Source of the DNA: Vitrella brassicaformis | Taxonomy: Eukaryota; Sar; Vitrellaceae | Length of the DNA stretch: 64,000 nt | Direction of reading: 5' to 3' | Assembly (NCBI GenBank): GCA_001179505.1 | Contig: CDMY01000420.1 | Coordinates: forward strand, 1-64,000 | Shown here: piece after piece, positions 1 through 11,500 of the stretch | How the letters are laid out: each line of letters starts with the position of its first letter | Numbering within the stretch: position 1 is the stretch's first letter | Position numbers and translations under genes: made by a program | The notes under the pieces: model-generated | Told to the model about the DNA's origin: nothing | Databases searched by the model: none | The model's input: only the letters and a program-made list of their open reading frames with translations

Positions 1-133
1 TGGACTCTCCACAAAATCCACAGACCTTACGTTGCATTGACTTAATCCTTTATCCGGGACTGACCGCCCGGCAGATCCTCTCTTCACCATTCTCCCCGAC
101 TCTCTCCCCCCTATTCTTACACAAGTTGCCATC

Positions 134-1070
134 ATGATCTCTGCTGTGCTGAGCGTCGGCGTCTTCCCGGCGGCCTCTTCCGTCGGCAATGCGCAGCTCC
201 AACAGTGTGCTGCCATTCTCGAGCAGGGGATCTACGAGCGCTTCCTGGTCGCAGACTCGAGCCTCAGCCAAGAGGCCTTCCACACTACCATGTGCAACAC
301 CCAGATACAATCCGTCAAGAATATCGGCGGCGGTTCTTGGGGCGTCCACATCATTTTGCCCTTCGAGGGCATTCCCATCTCGCTTGGATCAACGCTGGGT
401 GATGCTCAGACCAAGCTGAAGAACTACCAAAACATCATGTGCACGGGAGAAGCCAAAAAAGGGTCCGTGTATGGGGCGCGTGACGTGTGGGTGGACCTCA
501 TCAGTCCGACGTCTCTTCAGGTACGGTCAAGAGAGAGAATCAGTGTCGAGCTTATCGTCGTGATCTGTGATGTCTGCTGTTGGCCAGGCTTTTACCAAGT
601 GCCTTGAGGCGTTCGACAAAGGCGTTGTGTACTCGACTGATTATATCGGCCAGGACGCTGTGAAGATCGAGTTTGCGGTAAGGGACGGCTTATTTGGCAT
701 CATTAGGTACTACGGCTTCCGCTACGAGCCTGCCTCTGCCAACGTCACCTGCGACGTCGGGGGCTGGATCGCCAGCATACCCCGACGAAGAACGTCGGGG
801 CTGGAGCTTACGAAGAACGATAAGTGGCAGACGGTGGTTTGCAGCCGGCCTGAGGGAGAGGTGAGGCCCATACACATCCTGGTCATGCTGAACGTTGGCA
901 CCTTCATAGCCACGATCCCCAGGAAGAGTGTGCCAAAGACGGCTCTGCAGAGATTGGTGGACATCGAGAAGAATGGAGCGGGAGATGGCTACATGCTGCT
1001 CACACCTTTTGGCTGCCTGCTTGTGTGTGTGGGGGTGGTGGTGGTGGTGGTGGGGGTGGTCGATCGCTAG
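134..1070 (+). CDS. Hypothetical protein, two exons, 289 aa
   Basis: Two exons, 134-520 and 588-1070, join in phase 0 across a 67-nt GT-AG intron (donor CAG|GTACGG, acceptor GGCCAG). The ATG at 134 is the first in frame. The N-terminus (MISAVLSVGVFPAASSVGNA) is mildly hydrophobic and could be a weak secretion signal. The body is globular-looking, with scattered Cys and a hydrophobic stretch near GLFGIIRYYGF; I recognise no family. The last 15 residues are a Val/Gly run encoded by a TG/GGTGG microsatellite at about 1021-1065, which looks like translated low complexity, so the true 3' end may use another splice site or stop. The gene itself is fairly sure because the frame is kept across the intron and codon use matches the neighbours; the function is unknown. 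Confidence 0.65.
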
Positions 1071-2456
1071 AGAGACGCTGAGCGGCTGCGACGCTTCTTG
1101 TCTGTCTGCTTGAATGTGTGGGTCGGATGGCTGGCCGGGCTCGCGTGCCTTTGCCTGTTCGTCTGTCCCCGGACGTCTGGCGTGTGGGTGTCTGTGCGTC
1201 GACGAAGTGTGGGTGCGCTGGATGAAGATAGATATTTTTCGTTGCACTACTTTGTAAGTGCCGCGAGGCTGGAGGCCTCAGCAATCGATCTGCAATCCGC
1301 GTGTCGATTGACTTATCTGTGTGAGGGAGTTTTATGGAAGCTGGCTGGTTGGTGATTGACTGACTGACGGACGGTCGTGTACGGGGCACACTAGCGCAGC
1401 CTCTTATCTCCCTTTGTGTGACGGTGAGCGATGTGTGAGTACGGGCTGCGTGTGTGTCTTTGTGAGAGTGTTTTCCCTCCAAGTGTGAGCGGTGTGTCTT
1501 GAGAATGTGCTCGAGAAACGATTGTTGCATGCGAGACAGACTTTGACGAGAATGACAGTCATCAGTTGTTCGTCCATTCATTCATGTGATTGTCGCTCAC
1601 GTCGCCCCGTACAGGGGTCCATTGATGATATAGACACGCACACTGTCAGTCCACTCTCACGTGCAGGGGGCGATTAGACAGACAGACAGACAGTCAGACA
1701 GACAACGGATTGAACGATCAAAATCTGAGTTGAGAGACCCCGAGCGCCCCACTGAAGAGACGATACACACCGATCTGGGGGAATAGACACACACTCATGC
1801 ACGCAAACTGGACTGCACACGAGCCGTTTTGCAGCCCCGAGAGCACATATATCGATTCACGTAGATGACTGCTGCGATACGTGCTGCCTCCCTCCGCCGT
1901 GCTCATCTGCCAGGGAGGGCATGGACATTACATCACATAGTAACCACCCTCCCTCTTGCCAGCTCAGCTGAGCTGTTTTCGCCTCACCGGTTGGATCTCT
2001 TTCTCTTGGTGCCTCGGTATCCGTGGTTGACGGTCTGGCTGCATGCCGACGTCAGGGGGAAAAAGGCCGTCAGAGAGGACTGCACCAGAAGCGGCTTCTG
2101 ACGGCTGCATGAGACACACAGACACACACAGACAGACAGACAGGCAGACATGGATGGATCTCTGTACGCCGCCTGCCTAAGCGCATGGTTGGCGTGATCT
2201 ACCGTGAGAAGAATGTGGTGGTTTTGGTATGTGTGGCGTTGGCTTGCGAGTCATCCTTCGGCAGCGTCCTGCAGTGGAGAAGAGGGGCAGCAAGCAGACA
2301 AGGATGTACCTTTTGGTGGCCCGACGTGCACGTGTCGTGTCCTCCGCACCAGTGCATGGGGTCGCTGCGAAGTATGCTGCACAGAAAGCACACACACACA
2401 CATACGACACAGAGAGAGAGAAAGTCCGACAGTTGGCGTCTTTTTCTTTTCTCGCC
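1071..2456. other. Spacer without recognised gene
   Basis: About 1.4 kb between the unknown gene and the 3' end of the F-box/kelch gene. It holds TG-rich, GACA and CA tracts (for example near 1681-1705, 2110-2150 and 2390-2405). The open frames here are short, overlap on both strands and carry repeat-encoded residues; none has a splice chain or family signature. Confidence 0.6.
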
Positions 2457-5400
2457 CTACCCAGTCACAGTGAAGAATTTGGAGATGGCTTGGTGGCGGG
2501 TGCGTCGTGTGGGTTTGCCGAACACCTTGTTGCACGGCAGCGGGTTCCCGCACAGACGCTCGTCTATGTCCTTCTCTGTGTAGCCCTCCACGCTGTCATA
2601 GTCGTCGCCCTCACCGCTCTCGAGCACCTCCACGCCCCTCTCCCTCAGCTGCTCCCTCTCCTCGGCCTTGCTCTCGGCGATGGCCTGCCGATCCCAACGC
2701 CACTCCTCCTCGATATACTGGTCGTCGTTCCACATGGCGATGTCGAAGCGGGCGTCGCCACCGTTCGTGTCCATCTGCCACAGCTGCCGGTTCCACACAT
2801 AGCGACGGCTGAACGGCGCCACCTGCACACACATCCATCCATCCATCCTCCAACGCTCGGTTTGTCCATCCATGTCACACGAACGTACCGATGGACGGTC
2901 TACGGGGACGATCTGGTCGTCTGTCGTGCGATCCATCACCCCCAGCACGCTGATCTCGGAGTGCTTGCTCTGGTCATGCCGGGAGTCGTTGTCGTACGCG
3001 AGCTCGAAGTCGCCCTCCATCCACTCCTCGTCCAGCAGACTCCCACCGCCGTACAGAATCAACTCACTGGAACAAAGGAATACACGGATGGATGGATGGA
3101 TGGAAGGGATGTCTCCCTACATGCCCGCGTTGCATACAGCACTCACTCACTCACCTGCCTGCCCACACGGCAGCTGCACATGCTGCTGGCGGTGGCTCGT
3201 AGGGTTTGTAGCGGACGACTGTCGGGGAATCATGTTGGGGTGAGGGGCTGCGGCACATGTCTTCTGAGGCTGCGTGGCGAACGACGGCCTGCTGAACCGG
3301 CCAGTCTTGGTGTCGAAGATAACCGTCTTGACGCCACCCAACACTCCGATCTCGTCATAATCGGCGTAGGGCACATTGATGACGATCTTGTCACCTGCAC
3401 GCATGGAGACCAAGGCCAAACAATGGGGTGGTGAAATATGCCCAGCTCGGTCGTTCGGCTGTCACTGACCTGCCAGCACAGCTGTGTGGCGGGCGAAGTC
3501 GCATCGGTGCTCGACGTACGCCACACCCGCCAAGTAGGGCCCGACAGCCGCTGATCAGAAGAAAGGCAGGCGTGTTGCATCTGCATGTGGGCCGATGGAG
3601 GTCACTGACCATCGACTGTCGGGTTGGTGCCGCGGGCAATCCATGGGAGGCGATCGAACTCAATCCACCTGTCACACGGCACAGCCAAAAGGGAGCGTCG
3701 CAACAAGCAGACGCAACGAGGGCAGGGGAGGGGAGGGGAGGTGAGATGAGGTGACATGAGGTGAGGTGGATGGCTCGCGAACGTTTTGGTCTTTCCGTCG
3801 AAGATGTCGAGGGCTGGGGGCCGCGCGAAACCCACAGATCCGAACAGCTCGTCACTCTCGAAAGAGTCATAGTCCTCGAAGTTGTCGTCCAAGTCCCACT
3901 CTGCAGACACACACACGCAGACACACATGAACAAGGATCATTATACATACGACTTATCTGGTGGTTCAGCATACCCTCTCCGCCCATAATGAAGACATAG
4001 CGGTCCTTGACGAGGGTGGCCGTGTGGTTCAGACGGGCAGTCGGACGGAGGCCGCTCACATTGCCATCACTGCATACAAACACATGCAGGCAGGCACACA
4101 ACATCGTTGACAATGTCTGGCAAGGTCCTCACCTGTCGTCGAATGACCAGGTCGCCACGTCGACAATGGTCGAAGAACTCAATGCATCTCTGCCAGGAAG
4201 AACGAACAACAGGGGGATAGAATTCGAGCGCATTGCGTGTGTGCATGTGTGGGGAGCCGGCTGCCTCACTCAGCTGTGTTGTCCTTGCCGCCGAAGATGA
4301 AGATGTAGCCCTGTGGGTGTGCAGACGACCGGATGGGCACAAACGTACACGTGAAGTACCGACTGCAGCAAACGATCCACATGCGAAGGGAAAGACACTT
4401 GTGGCATGGCACACGTGGCCATGGACTTCTTCTCATTTGACCCGCCCGCCAACCGATTGAGAGGCGGGGTCTTGTCACCTCGTCGCTTCTTCCTGACCTC
4501 CCCCTCCCCTCCTCTAAGCTCTCGCCCGCTCAACCACCGATACTCCCAACCGTCCTTGCGATCGATCTCCAGCACACCCCAGAAGCCCTCTCTGTCTCGC
4601 TTGTCACCGGCGCCGACCGGCCCGCCGCAGACGAAGTACCGTCGTGGCGACGGTGGGCGGGCGGTGTGCGTGGGGAGGGGCGATTTGGGGTTGATGCATG
4701 TGAGTGTGAGGGAGTCGGATGATGCGGGCGGGGTGCCGTCGACCACACACTGCTCCCACTCGTACTCGCCGGTGTAGAGGAGAGACTTCAAGGACACACT
4801 GTTCATCACGGAAGGCACACCGCACCCCATACGTGCACGTGCATACAAAGGGTGTGAGAGCTTGTGGTTGTGTGTTTTGCCTACCCCCACAGGTCGGTTT
4901 TGTAGCTTTTGTGCTCATCTCTGCCGCCAACCACACCACCTGACATTTGACCAAAAGGACAAACAAACAAACAAACAAACGATCCGTAACAGTATAAGCC
5001 GGCCAGCCAGCCAGCCAGGCTACCGAAGACGTAGAGGTGACTGCGCAGGATGAAGATGCTCGGGCGGCTCCGCCTCATGTCATCCATCGGGTTGACACAG
5101 CTGGCCTTGCCCCACCGCAGCTCACCCACAGTGGCGTTGGCACCAAAGCTCTTGAGCACTGCGCCTCGAAGAACGGCCCCGCGGTAGGCGCTCTCGGGCA
5201 GAGTGGTGTACTTAGGAGCGTTTGTGGCTGTCGGTGAGGGGCGGGTTCGGGGTCGGTGGGCCGCCCCTTCGATGAGTCGAATGTTGGTCTTCTTGCCGAA
5301 CGAGCGCCGATACTGCACTCACGCACAGAAGCCTAGACACGTCAACGAAGGCGGGATGCGTGTGGGGCTGAACAAGGCGCCCGTGCTCGTGTGTGCAGCC

Positions 5401-5684
5401 ACAGCACAGGTACCTGCAGCTGCCAGATGCCTGATGAGTTGTTCGAGTGCAGCAGGGCCTGGATCTCCTTGCACACTGCCACACACAAACCATCCACAAG
5501 AGCGGCAGATCAATTCATGGACCTTCAGCAGTGTGCCCTCCTGGCCTTTCTCCACCGTGGAGCACCACACCCTCCTCGCTGCTTGGTGCCGCTCACCTGT
5601 TTCGAGCTTGAGGAGTTGGGGCGCGTCGAGGAAAGGGAATGAGTACCACACTACGTCAAACAGCTGCTGCCGTGTGTCGGCCAT
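2457..5684 (-). CDS. F-box and kelch-repeat protein
   Basis: Fourteen exons (5684-5597, 5475-5414, 5312-5024, 4939-4885, 4798-4360, 4310-4270, 4189-4133, 4069-3975, 3900-3783, 3668-3610, 3550-3470, 3394-3169, 3066-2889, 2822-2457) give one open frame of 717 aa. Residues about 1-50 resemble an F-box (QLFDVVWYSFPFLDAPQLLK, then VCKEIQALLHSNNSSGIW), the part that would bind SKP1 in an SCF ubiquitin ligase. At least five kelch blades follow, each with a beta strand and paired Gly: LYVFGGVVGG, YFVCGGPVGAGD, GYIFIFGGKD, RYVFIMGGEG and LILYGGG, with typical HTATLVKDR and VATWSFDD strands. The C-terminal about 100 residues are charged. The kelch propeller presumably recruits substrate. One donor (exon 12, CC|GTGTGG) was chosen over CAG|GTGAGT because only it keeps the kelch frame open. 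The start codon lies 105 bp from that of the divergent zinc-finger gene. Confidence 0.9.
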
Positions 5685-5789
5685 CCTCACGCACAAGCGA
5701 CTTCTTCTCGTGGTCTCTTCTCCCAAGTTGTGACGTTTTACGTGCGCCCGAAGACACCTGAGTGACATCGCGTTTCTTAAGGGAAGCCA
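5685..5789. promoter_or_regulatory. Short divergent promoter, F-box/kelch and zinc-finger genes
   Basis: Only 105 bp separate the two start codons, so both promoters and both 5' leaders must lie here or overlap. A TGACG-containing stretch (GTTGTGACGTTTTACGTGCG) sits near the middle. No TATA box is evident. Confidence 0.5.
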
Positions 5790-6679
5790 ATGGCGTCAAA
5801 AGGAAAGAGAACGGTGCGTGAAGCGAAGCGAGAGGCAGACGTGAACACAAGGCTCATTCATTCGTGCGCACTGTGGTGATATCTGTTGCTGCAGATTCAG
5901 TCTGTTGAAGACGCATTCGGCATATCGGATGACGAGGGCGACGAGGAGGAGATGCCCAGGGACGCCAAGAGGTCCAAGAACATCGGAGAACAGACAGCCA
6001 CAGCAAGTCAGGAACCGTCCAGGCGAATCCTCCCATCCCCGCTGCGTGCATGTGTCTGTCTGTGTGGGTGCAGGTGGACCGAAGACGTACGGCAAACTGG
6101 GAGGTACCTTCAGGGTTCAATGGCAAAGGTGAGTGAGATCCATTGGAGCTCTGTCTTCCTCTTCTTCTCAGCGGTGAATACGAATGTGTGACTGTCAGGC
6201 GGTCGCAGATGTACTTCAGCGAGCAGCAGGACCAGCAGGTCAAAGGGCTGCAGGAAACCGCTGGACACTCGAGTGTCCTCAGCGACAACCTCCCTCAGGA
6301 GCCCTCTGAACCGACCAGCTCCCGTCCTCTCCCCATGCCCGTCTCTGTGACCGGCCCACGGCGGAAAAATGTCCCTCTCTGGCAGCAGTGGAACACAGTC
6401 GACAGCGGGGACGCTGAGGCGGCTCCTGACTCGGGCGCTGCACAAGATAGCGGAGCGCCCAAGAAGTGGAGCATCTGCTATCTCTGTCAGCGGAAATTCA
6501 CCACATCAGAGATGCTGCGGAAGCACGAGGCGCTGTCTGAGTTGCACAAGAGGAACCTGGCTCTGAAGAAGATCGACAGAGAGAGGAGGGAAGAGGAGCT
6601 GGCGGCGGCCGAGGTGACAGCCCAGCCCAACGGCCCTAACCCTTATGCCAGGATTCTCAACCAGGAGGGTGGGGCATGA
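5790..6679 (+). CDS. RBM5/RBM10-type C2H2 zinc-finger protein
   Basis: Four exons (5790-5813, 5895-6006, 6074-6128, 6172-6679) encode 232 aa in one frame. An acidic stretch (DDEGDEEEM) at about residues 22-30 is followed by a linker and, at about residues 165-190, a zinc finger with spacing C-x2-C-x12-H-x5-H (CYLCQRKFTTSEMLRKH then ELHKRN). The pattern closely matches the RBM5/RBM6/RBM10 finger of 3' splice-site regulators. A Lys/Arg/Glu helix (LALKKIDRERREEELAAAE) and a short NPYARIL tail complete the protein. The RRM and G-patch domains of animal RBM5/10 are absent, so it is a minimal relative or a different spliceosomal finger protein. Exon 1 codes for only eight residues (MASKGKRT), so the start is the least certain part. 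Confidence 0.8.
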
Positions 6680-7135
6680 CGCACATGGATGGCCGAGCGC
6701 CTGCATTGCTATCTTCGTCTGTGACTGACTGGTGTTCTTGCGTGACTGCCGCATGAGTGGTAGAGTCGGCTGTCGGCTACATTCCCCTCATGAATAATGC
6801 TGTTGCGTGAGGGACCATCTCTCTTCTTCTGAGTCGTATCAGTGAAGCGTGCATGTCCTCACAGTGTCACACCTTCAAAACACGTGACTCCAGATGCTGC
6901 ATGCGAGTGGGGGCCCAAGCTCGCATGTTTCCGATCTGGCTGTGCCAAAAGTGGAGACAGCGCTGTCAGCGCCTCACATCTCATCAACAGTAGAGATTTG
7001 GAGGGCGAATAGGGCCTGGAGGCCACCTCTGCACTGGGGCGTCTTCGTTATCGCTCATCGGAGTTGTAGTGGCCCTTTCGGCCTCCAGCAGCATCGCCAG
7101 CCCGTCGGGCTTTCCATTACAGTGATCGCAGCGGC
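6680..7135. other. Spacer upstream of the giant membrane-protein gene
   Basis: 456 bp. It must contain the 3' UTR of the zinc-finger gene and the promoter of the next gene. A pyrimidine tract ending in TTTCCATTACAG at about 7111-7121, just before the ATG at 7136, could be a 5'-UTR intron acceptor. No gene is seen. Confidence 0.45.
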
Positions 7136-8572
7136 ATGCAGTGGCCATCCCGGTGGCTGCTGGGCGCCTTAATCGCCCTCTGCCTGAGCGCAGCTCTTGC
7201 GGACTTTGACGCGGATGAGGTGATTGGGCAGTGCCAGAAGGTCGTCAAGGAGGGCGGTGTGGCCTTCCGGTTCGAGTGTCCGGATTCCGTGTCAAGCATC
7301 AAGGTCAGGCTGTCGTCCGATGACACCGTCATCGACATCTACGGCAACCGGCAGCCGATGGAGTTCTCCCTCGCTGTTCCAGCAGTGCAGGGGGCGATGG
7401 TGCCGGTGTTCGCCTGCAAGGACCCTGCGGACAGAGACACCTGCACGGAGTACTTTATCATCGCGAGCACTCTGCCCGGCACCACGGCAGCTCTGCAGGA
7501 TCTGTCGGTGGCCGCTTCGGTGACGGCTCTCGAGCCGCCCTTCGACCCCGCCGTGTTTGAGTACAAGTGCACCATGTACTACGGCAAGACCACTCTCGTC
7601 GAAGCCAAGGCGTCCAACGGCGCCATGGTGTCGTTCCACGGCTATGACCAGTCCAGGAAGTACACCAGCCTCTATGAGTACACCCCGCCTCCCAGGGAAT
7701 CGCACCCCGTCCTGACGGCCTACGTGGTGTCGGAGTCGGGCAACGAGCGTGCCGAGTACCACATCACCATCGACATCATCCCATCCATCGACCCCACACT
7801 CGGCAGCATCACCTCCGACCCCCCCGGCAGCCTGTCGCCCAAGTTCTCGCCCCACCACAAGTCCTACCATCTCTTCCTGCCCTGGGGCTCCTCCTCTGCC
7901 ACCATCACCTTCACGCCGCGAGCTGACAGCACCATGCCCGTCAAGGTCAACGGCGAGGCTGCCAGTGGCGGCACGGCGTACGTCAAGGTGGACCCTGACA
8001 AGCCTCCCAAGACCCTGATCATCGAGACGCAGGCGCAGAACGGCGAGTACAAGGACAAGTACTATGTGACGGTGTCCAACCCCGTGGAGGCCAACACCTA
8101 CCTCGAGGAGCTGACTGTGTTCGGCGAGATGGGGCCCGTCCAGCTCAGCCGGGTCTTCGAAAGCACGAGGTGCGTGGGGCGGTGGGGCTGCCTGGGAAAG
8201 CGGCCGGGCATTCATCCATTGTGTTATGTGTGTGTCGTCAATCAGGTTGTCTGGGTACCAGGCTACGTTCCCGACGCCCAACAAGCTCTTCGCCATCAAG
8301 GCCATCCCACAGGACAAAGAAGCAACCGTCAGAGTCAAACGTACGCACAACACCACCCACATTGCTGCCGTCTCCGCTGCTATCGGCACTACGTCCCTCA
8401 TCTTTCTTCTTTGTGTGTGTGTTCCCTCATTCAGACGAGAAGCTGACGGATGAGGGCGAGATGATGTCGGGATACCACAAGCTGGACCTTGGCGAGGTGG
8501 ACACGGTGCGTGTGGAGGTGACGGCTTCTGACAACCTCCACGTCAGGACCTACTACGTCGACTGCTACAGGT
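7136..8572 (+). other. Ectodomain region: signal peptide plus cadherin-like beta-sandwich repeats
   Basis: Within the giant gene. After the signal peptide (mature start near DFDADEV), at least three units follow the cadherin-like beta-sandwich pattern: a strand, L-x-P-x-F-x-P, a Y-x-(L/V) strand and a closing V-x-(V)-N-G or V-R-V-K. The clearest is SLSPKFSPHHKSYHLFLPWG at about 7820-7880. Cys residues such as FACKDPADRDTCTEYF suggest disulphides, in line with an extracellular location. Confidence 0.7.
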
Positions 8573-11500
8573 GAGGAAGATCACGGAGGGAGAGAGGGTC
8601 GAGCGGGATGTCAGTGGGATTGTTGTGTCTGTGGCTGTGCAGGTTTGCATTGTGGTACCAGACAAAGAAGTTCACGGACACCCTGTCGATGATCGTGGCC
8701 TACACGGCATCCGCCATGTCCATCTTCTCGGGATCAGCCTTCCTTTCCACAGCCAAGTTCCTGCACGTGAGACCGACCACCTCCTGACACACTACAGACA
8801 GAACAAATGCTCGTGTCTCGTGTCTCATGTTTCCCACCTTCTCTCGCAGTTCCTCTCCCTGACGGCCTCCATGAACGGTGAGACGCCACTAAGACCGGCC
8901 GGCCACGTAGCCATCTGTCTCATGCTGTCCCTATCCTCCCTTGTTGCCTGCAGGCATCCCCGAGTCGTACATCGACTACACTGAGACCTTCAACAAGTTC
9001 AACTTGCAGTTTGCGCTGCCCCCCTGGATGGTGCGGCTGGTACACCAGGCCACCGGCGAGTCTCTCGAGGGCGGTGCCGAGACCGGCCAGGGTGTGTCCA
9101 GCGGCCAGCAGAACGAGCAGCGCATGAAGCAGAACCAGGCCGCCAACCAGGCTGCCAAGAATGGGACGCAGAAGTATGTCGGCATCAGTGAGAGGCGGGC
9201 CCTGCTGAGACACACACCGCCCACCACCGAGGCAGTCATCAAGGTGGAGGCCGCAGAGGATGTGGCAGATCCCTTCGACGTCCAGGGTCAGTACAGACAC
9301 AGAGAGAGACCCGTATGGTATGTCAAAGTGTCTTGTCTTCCATCAGGCTATGATGCTGCTGAGCTTCGCCGTCGGTTCAACGAGGAGGTGGACTACTTGA
9401 GCGACCAGACGGTCTTCTGGCCAGTGGGTCGGGTCTACGACGACATCAAATACGAGCCCGCCCTCGAGCCCGACCGATTCAGAGTCGTCGCCAGGAAGGT
9501 CCTCATGGACAAATGGACTCAAGTCGTCCAGGAGGTAGGACAGAGGGGGCGGCACACCCACACACCCACACACCCACACACCCACACCCACACATGTGTT
9601 CGTCCAGTACGAGCACAATCGTGAGCTGGGCAAGTACTCGAATGCCAATGGTACGATCTCGGAGGCGGCTCTGCCCGACCTCATTCTGCAGCTCAACGCC
9701 CACTCGGCAGCCATGAAGGCACGTGCCGCACGGAAGGTACGCACGGGACAAAAGTGACCGTACGACGGCCGACGGCTCACTCAGCCTTTGCCCACGCCGT
9801 GTGCATCAATCAGGCTGAGGAGGAGGCCGAGCGTCTGCAGAAGCAGCTCAAGTACGTGTGCAACCTGGTCATGGTGTCGGTCACGCTGCCGCTCATGTTC
9901 CTCGTCTACTACCTGTTCATCTGGCGGCCATTCATGCGCAAACCCGACGGCGCGCCTAACGACGCCGCATGGCAGGGTCAGTGAGCCAAACACACGTCTT
10001 TGTTGCAACAAAGACGCATTCGTTCATTGATTTGACTGACCATCCCGGTTTGCAGGTCTTCGCCCTTGGCCCGTGCTGCTGTTTGTGTTGGATTTCATGC
10101 TGGTTTCGTACGGGCAGGCGACGGCACAGATTCTGTTTGCCAAGGGGTCCGACACCATCAACGTGGCAGGTCTCGAGATCAAACCTGCCGCCCTCAGTGG
10201 CGTGGCTGGCGTGGGGCTGCTCATCTACCCTGTCGCCTACATCCTCTGGTCCGCATGGCTGCTCCTCAGACTCAGCAAGTACGAAACAAGGCCGATCTCT
10301 CTTGCTGCTGGCTGGATGGCTGACTGGACGGCTGGCTGCTGGCTGGCTGGATGGCTGGCTGGATGGCTGGCTGGGGGCTGGCTGGATGGTTTGGTGTGTG
10401 TGGTGGCGGTGTGTTCTTAGGGACGTGGTCTTCCAGGAGGAGATTCGGATGTATGTGGACCGCGAGGTGAAGTTCCTGCGGGCCTACTTCCCGCCGCCCA
10501 TCAACGACCCACTCAACATCATCAAGGGAATCTTCACAAAGTCAGTCGGGAAACCACACCATGCTGAGACGGACAGGGATGACATAACTAACACACGTCT
10601 GTCTGCCATGTGTGCTTGTCAGGGATATCCGCAATTTGGTGCCAATCACCAACGCCGCAGTCAAGGACACTGAGGACCCTGACGCCAAAAGGCTTAAGTT
10701 CGCTCAGGTAATGGGCTGTACTGGATGGGGAGAGACAGACACTTTCTTGGGCCATTCATGACGCGCCTCCTTCCTTATCCATCCATCCATCCATCCATCC
10801 AATCCTTAGGACACGTCGATTTTCAATTGGGTGGTGGTACGGATCTGCCCCAAGGGGCTGCGGGACCTGTGCGTCAACCCTGAAGACGTGGATGCGGAGG
10901 AGCTGCCCGAGATGAGGGAGAACAAGGGAGCGTCGCAGCCCCTGCTGAAGCAGGAGGGCATCGACCACGACAAGGAGAGGAACAAGTGGAAGAACATCAG
11001 GCTCGACTGGAACAAGAAACGAAGAGTCAGTGGGAAGCACACAGATGCACAGACAGACAGACACACCAACAGGAAGACGACATAACCCTCTCTTTCTTTT
11101 GTGTGTGACAGGAGCTGGGTGTCGACCTGGATGAGGAGGTTTTCCTCAGCGAGTGCATGAAGGAGCGCGGCCACCTCTTCAGAGAATACAAGACCGCCAA
11201 CGTCGGATGCAAGCGGTGAGGAACACCTGTGGCTAACTTGCCTTACTTACTACGATCCACTTTCTCCATCTGTCTGTCTGTCTGTCTGTGTGCTGCATGA
11301 AATACGTGCTTGCAGTTTGAACCTGCGCAACGCGTACGATCGCGAGATGGAGTTCCGTGTGGACATCCAACTGGGCCACCTGTACCCCCTCTCTACCGGC
11401 GGAGGCGACCTCACCTACTACGTGCCCGTCGACATGTACGTGTGTGATGGGAGGGGCAGGCAGCAACCAACACACACGGCGACGGACCGATAACATGTGT

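Noticed and set aside
2229-3434. 401-codon open frame on the plus strand
   Set aside because: Antisense to kelch exons and spacer; the minus-strand kelch frame explains the region.
7292-8401. 369-codon open frame on the minus strand
   Set aside because: It is antisense to the cadherin-like exon, whose frame is confirmed by splicing and domain pattern; the product is His/Gly/Val/Arg-rich shadow sequence.
10775-10800. (CCAT)n runs considered as telomere-like repeats
   Set aside because: They are scattered inside introns and spacers in both orientations, and are not arrays of a telomere unit.
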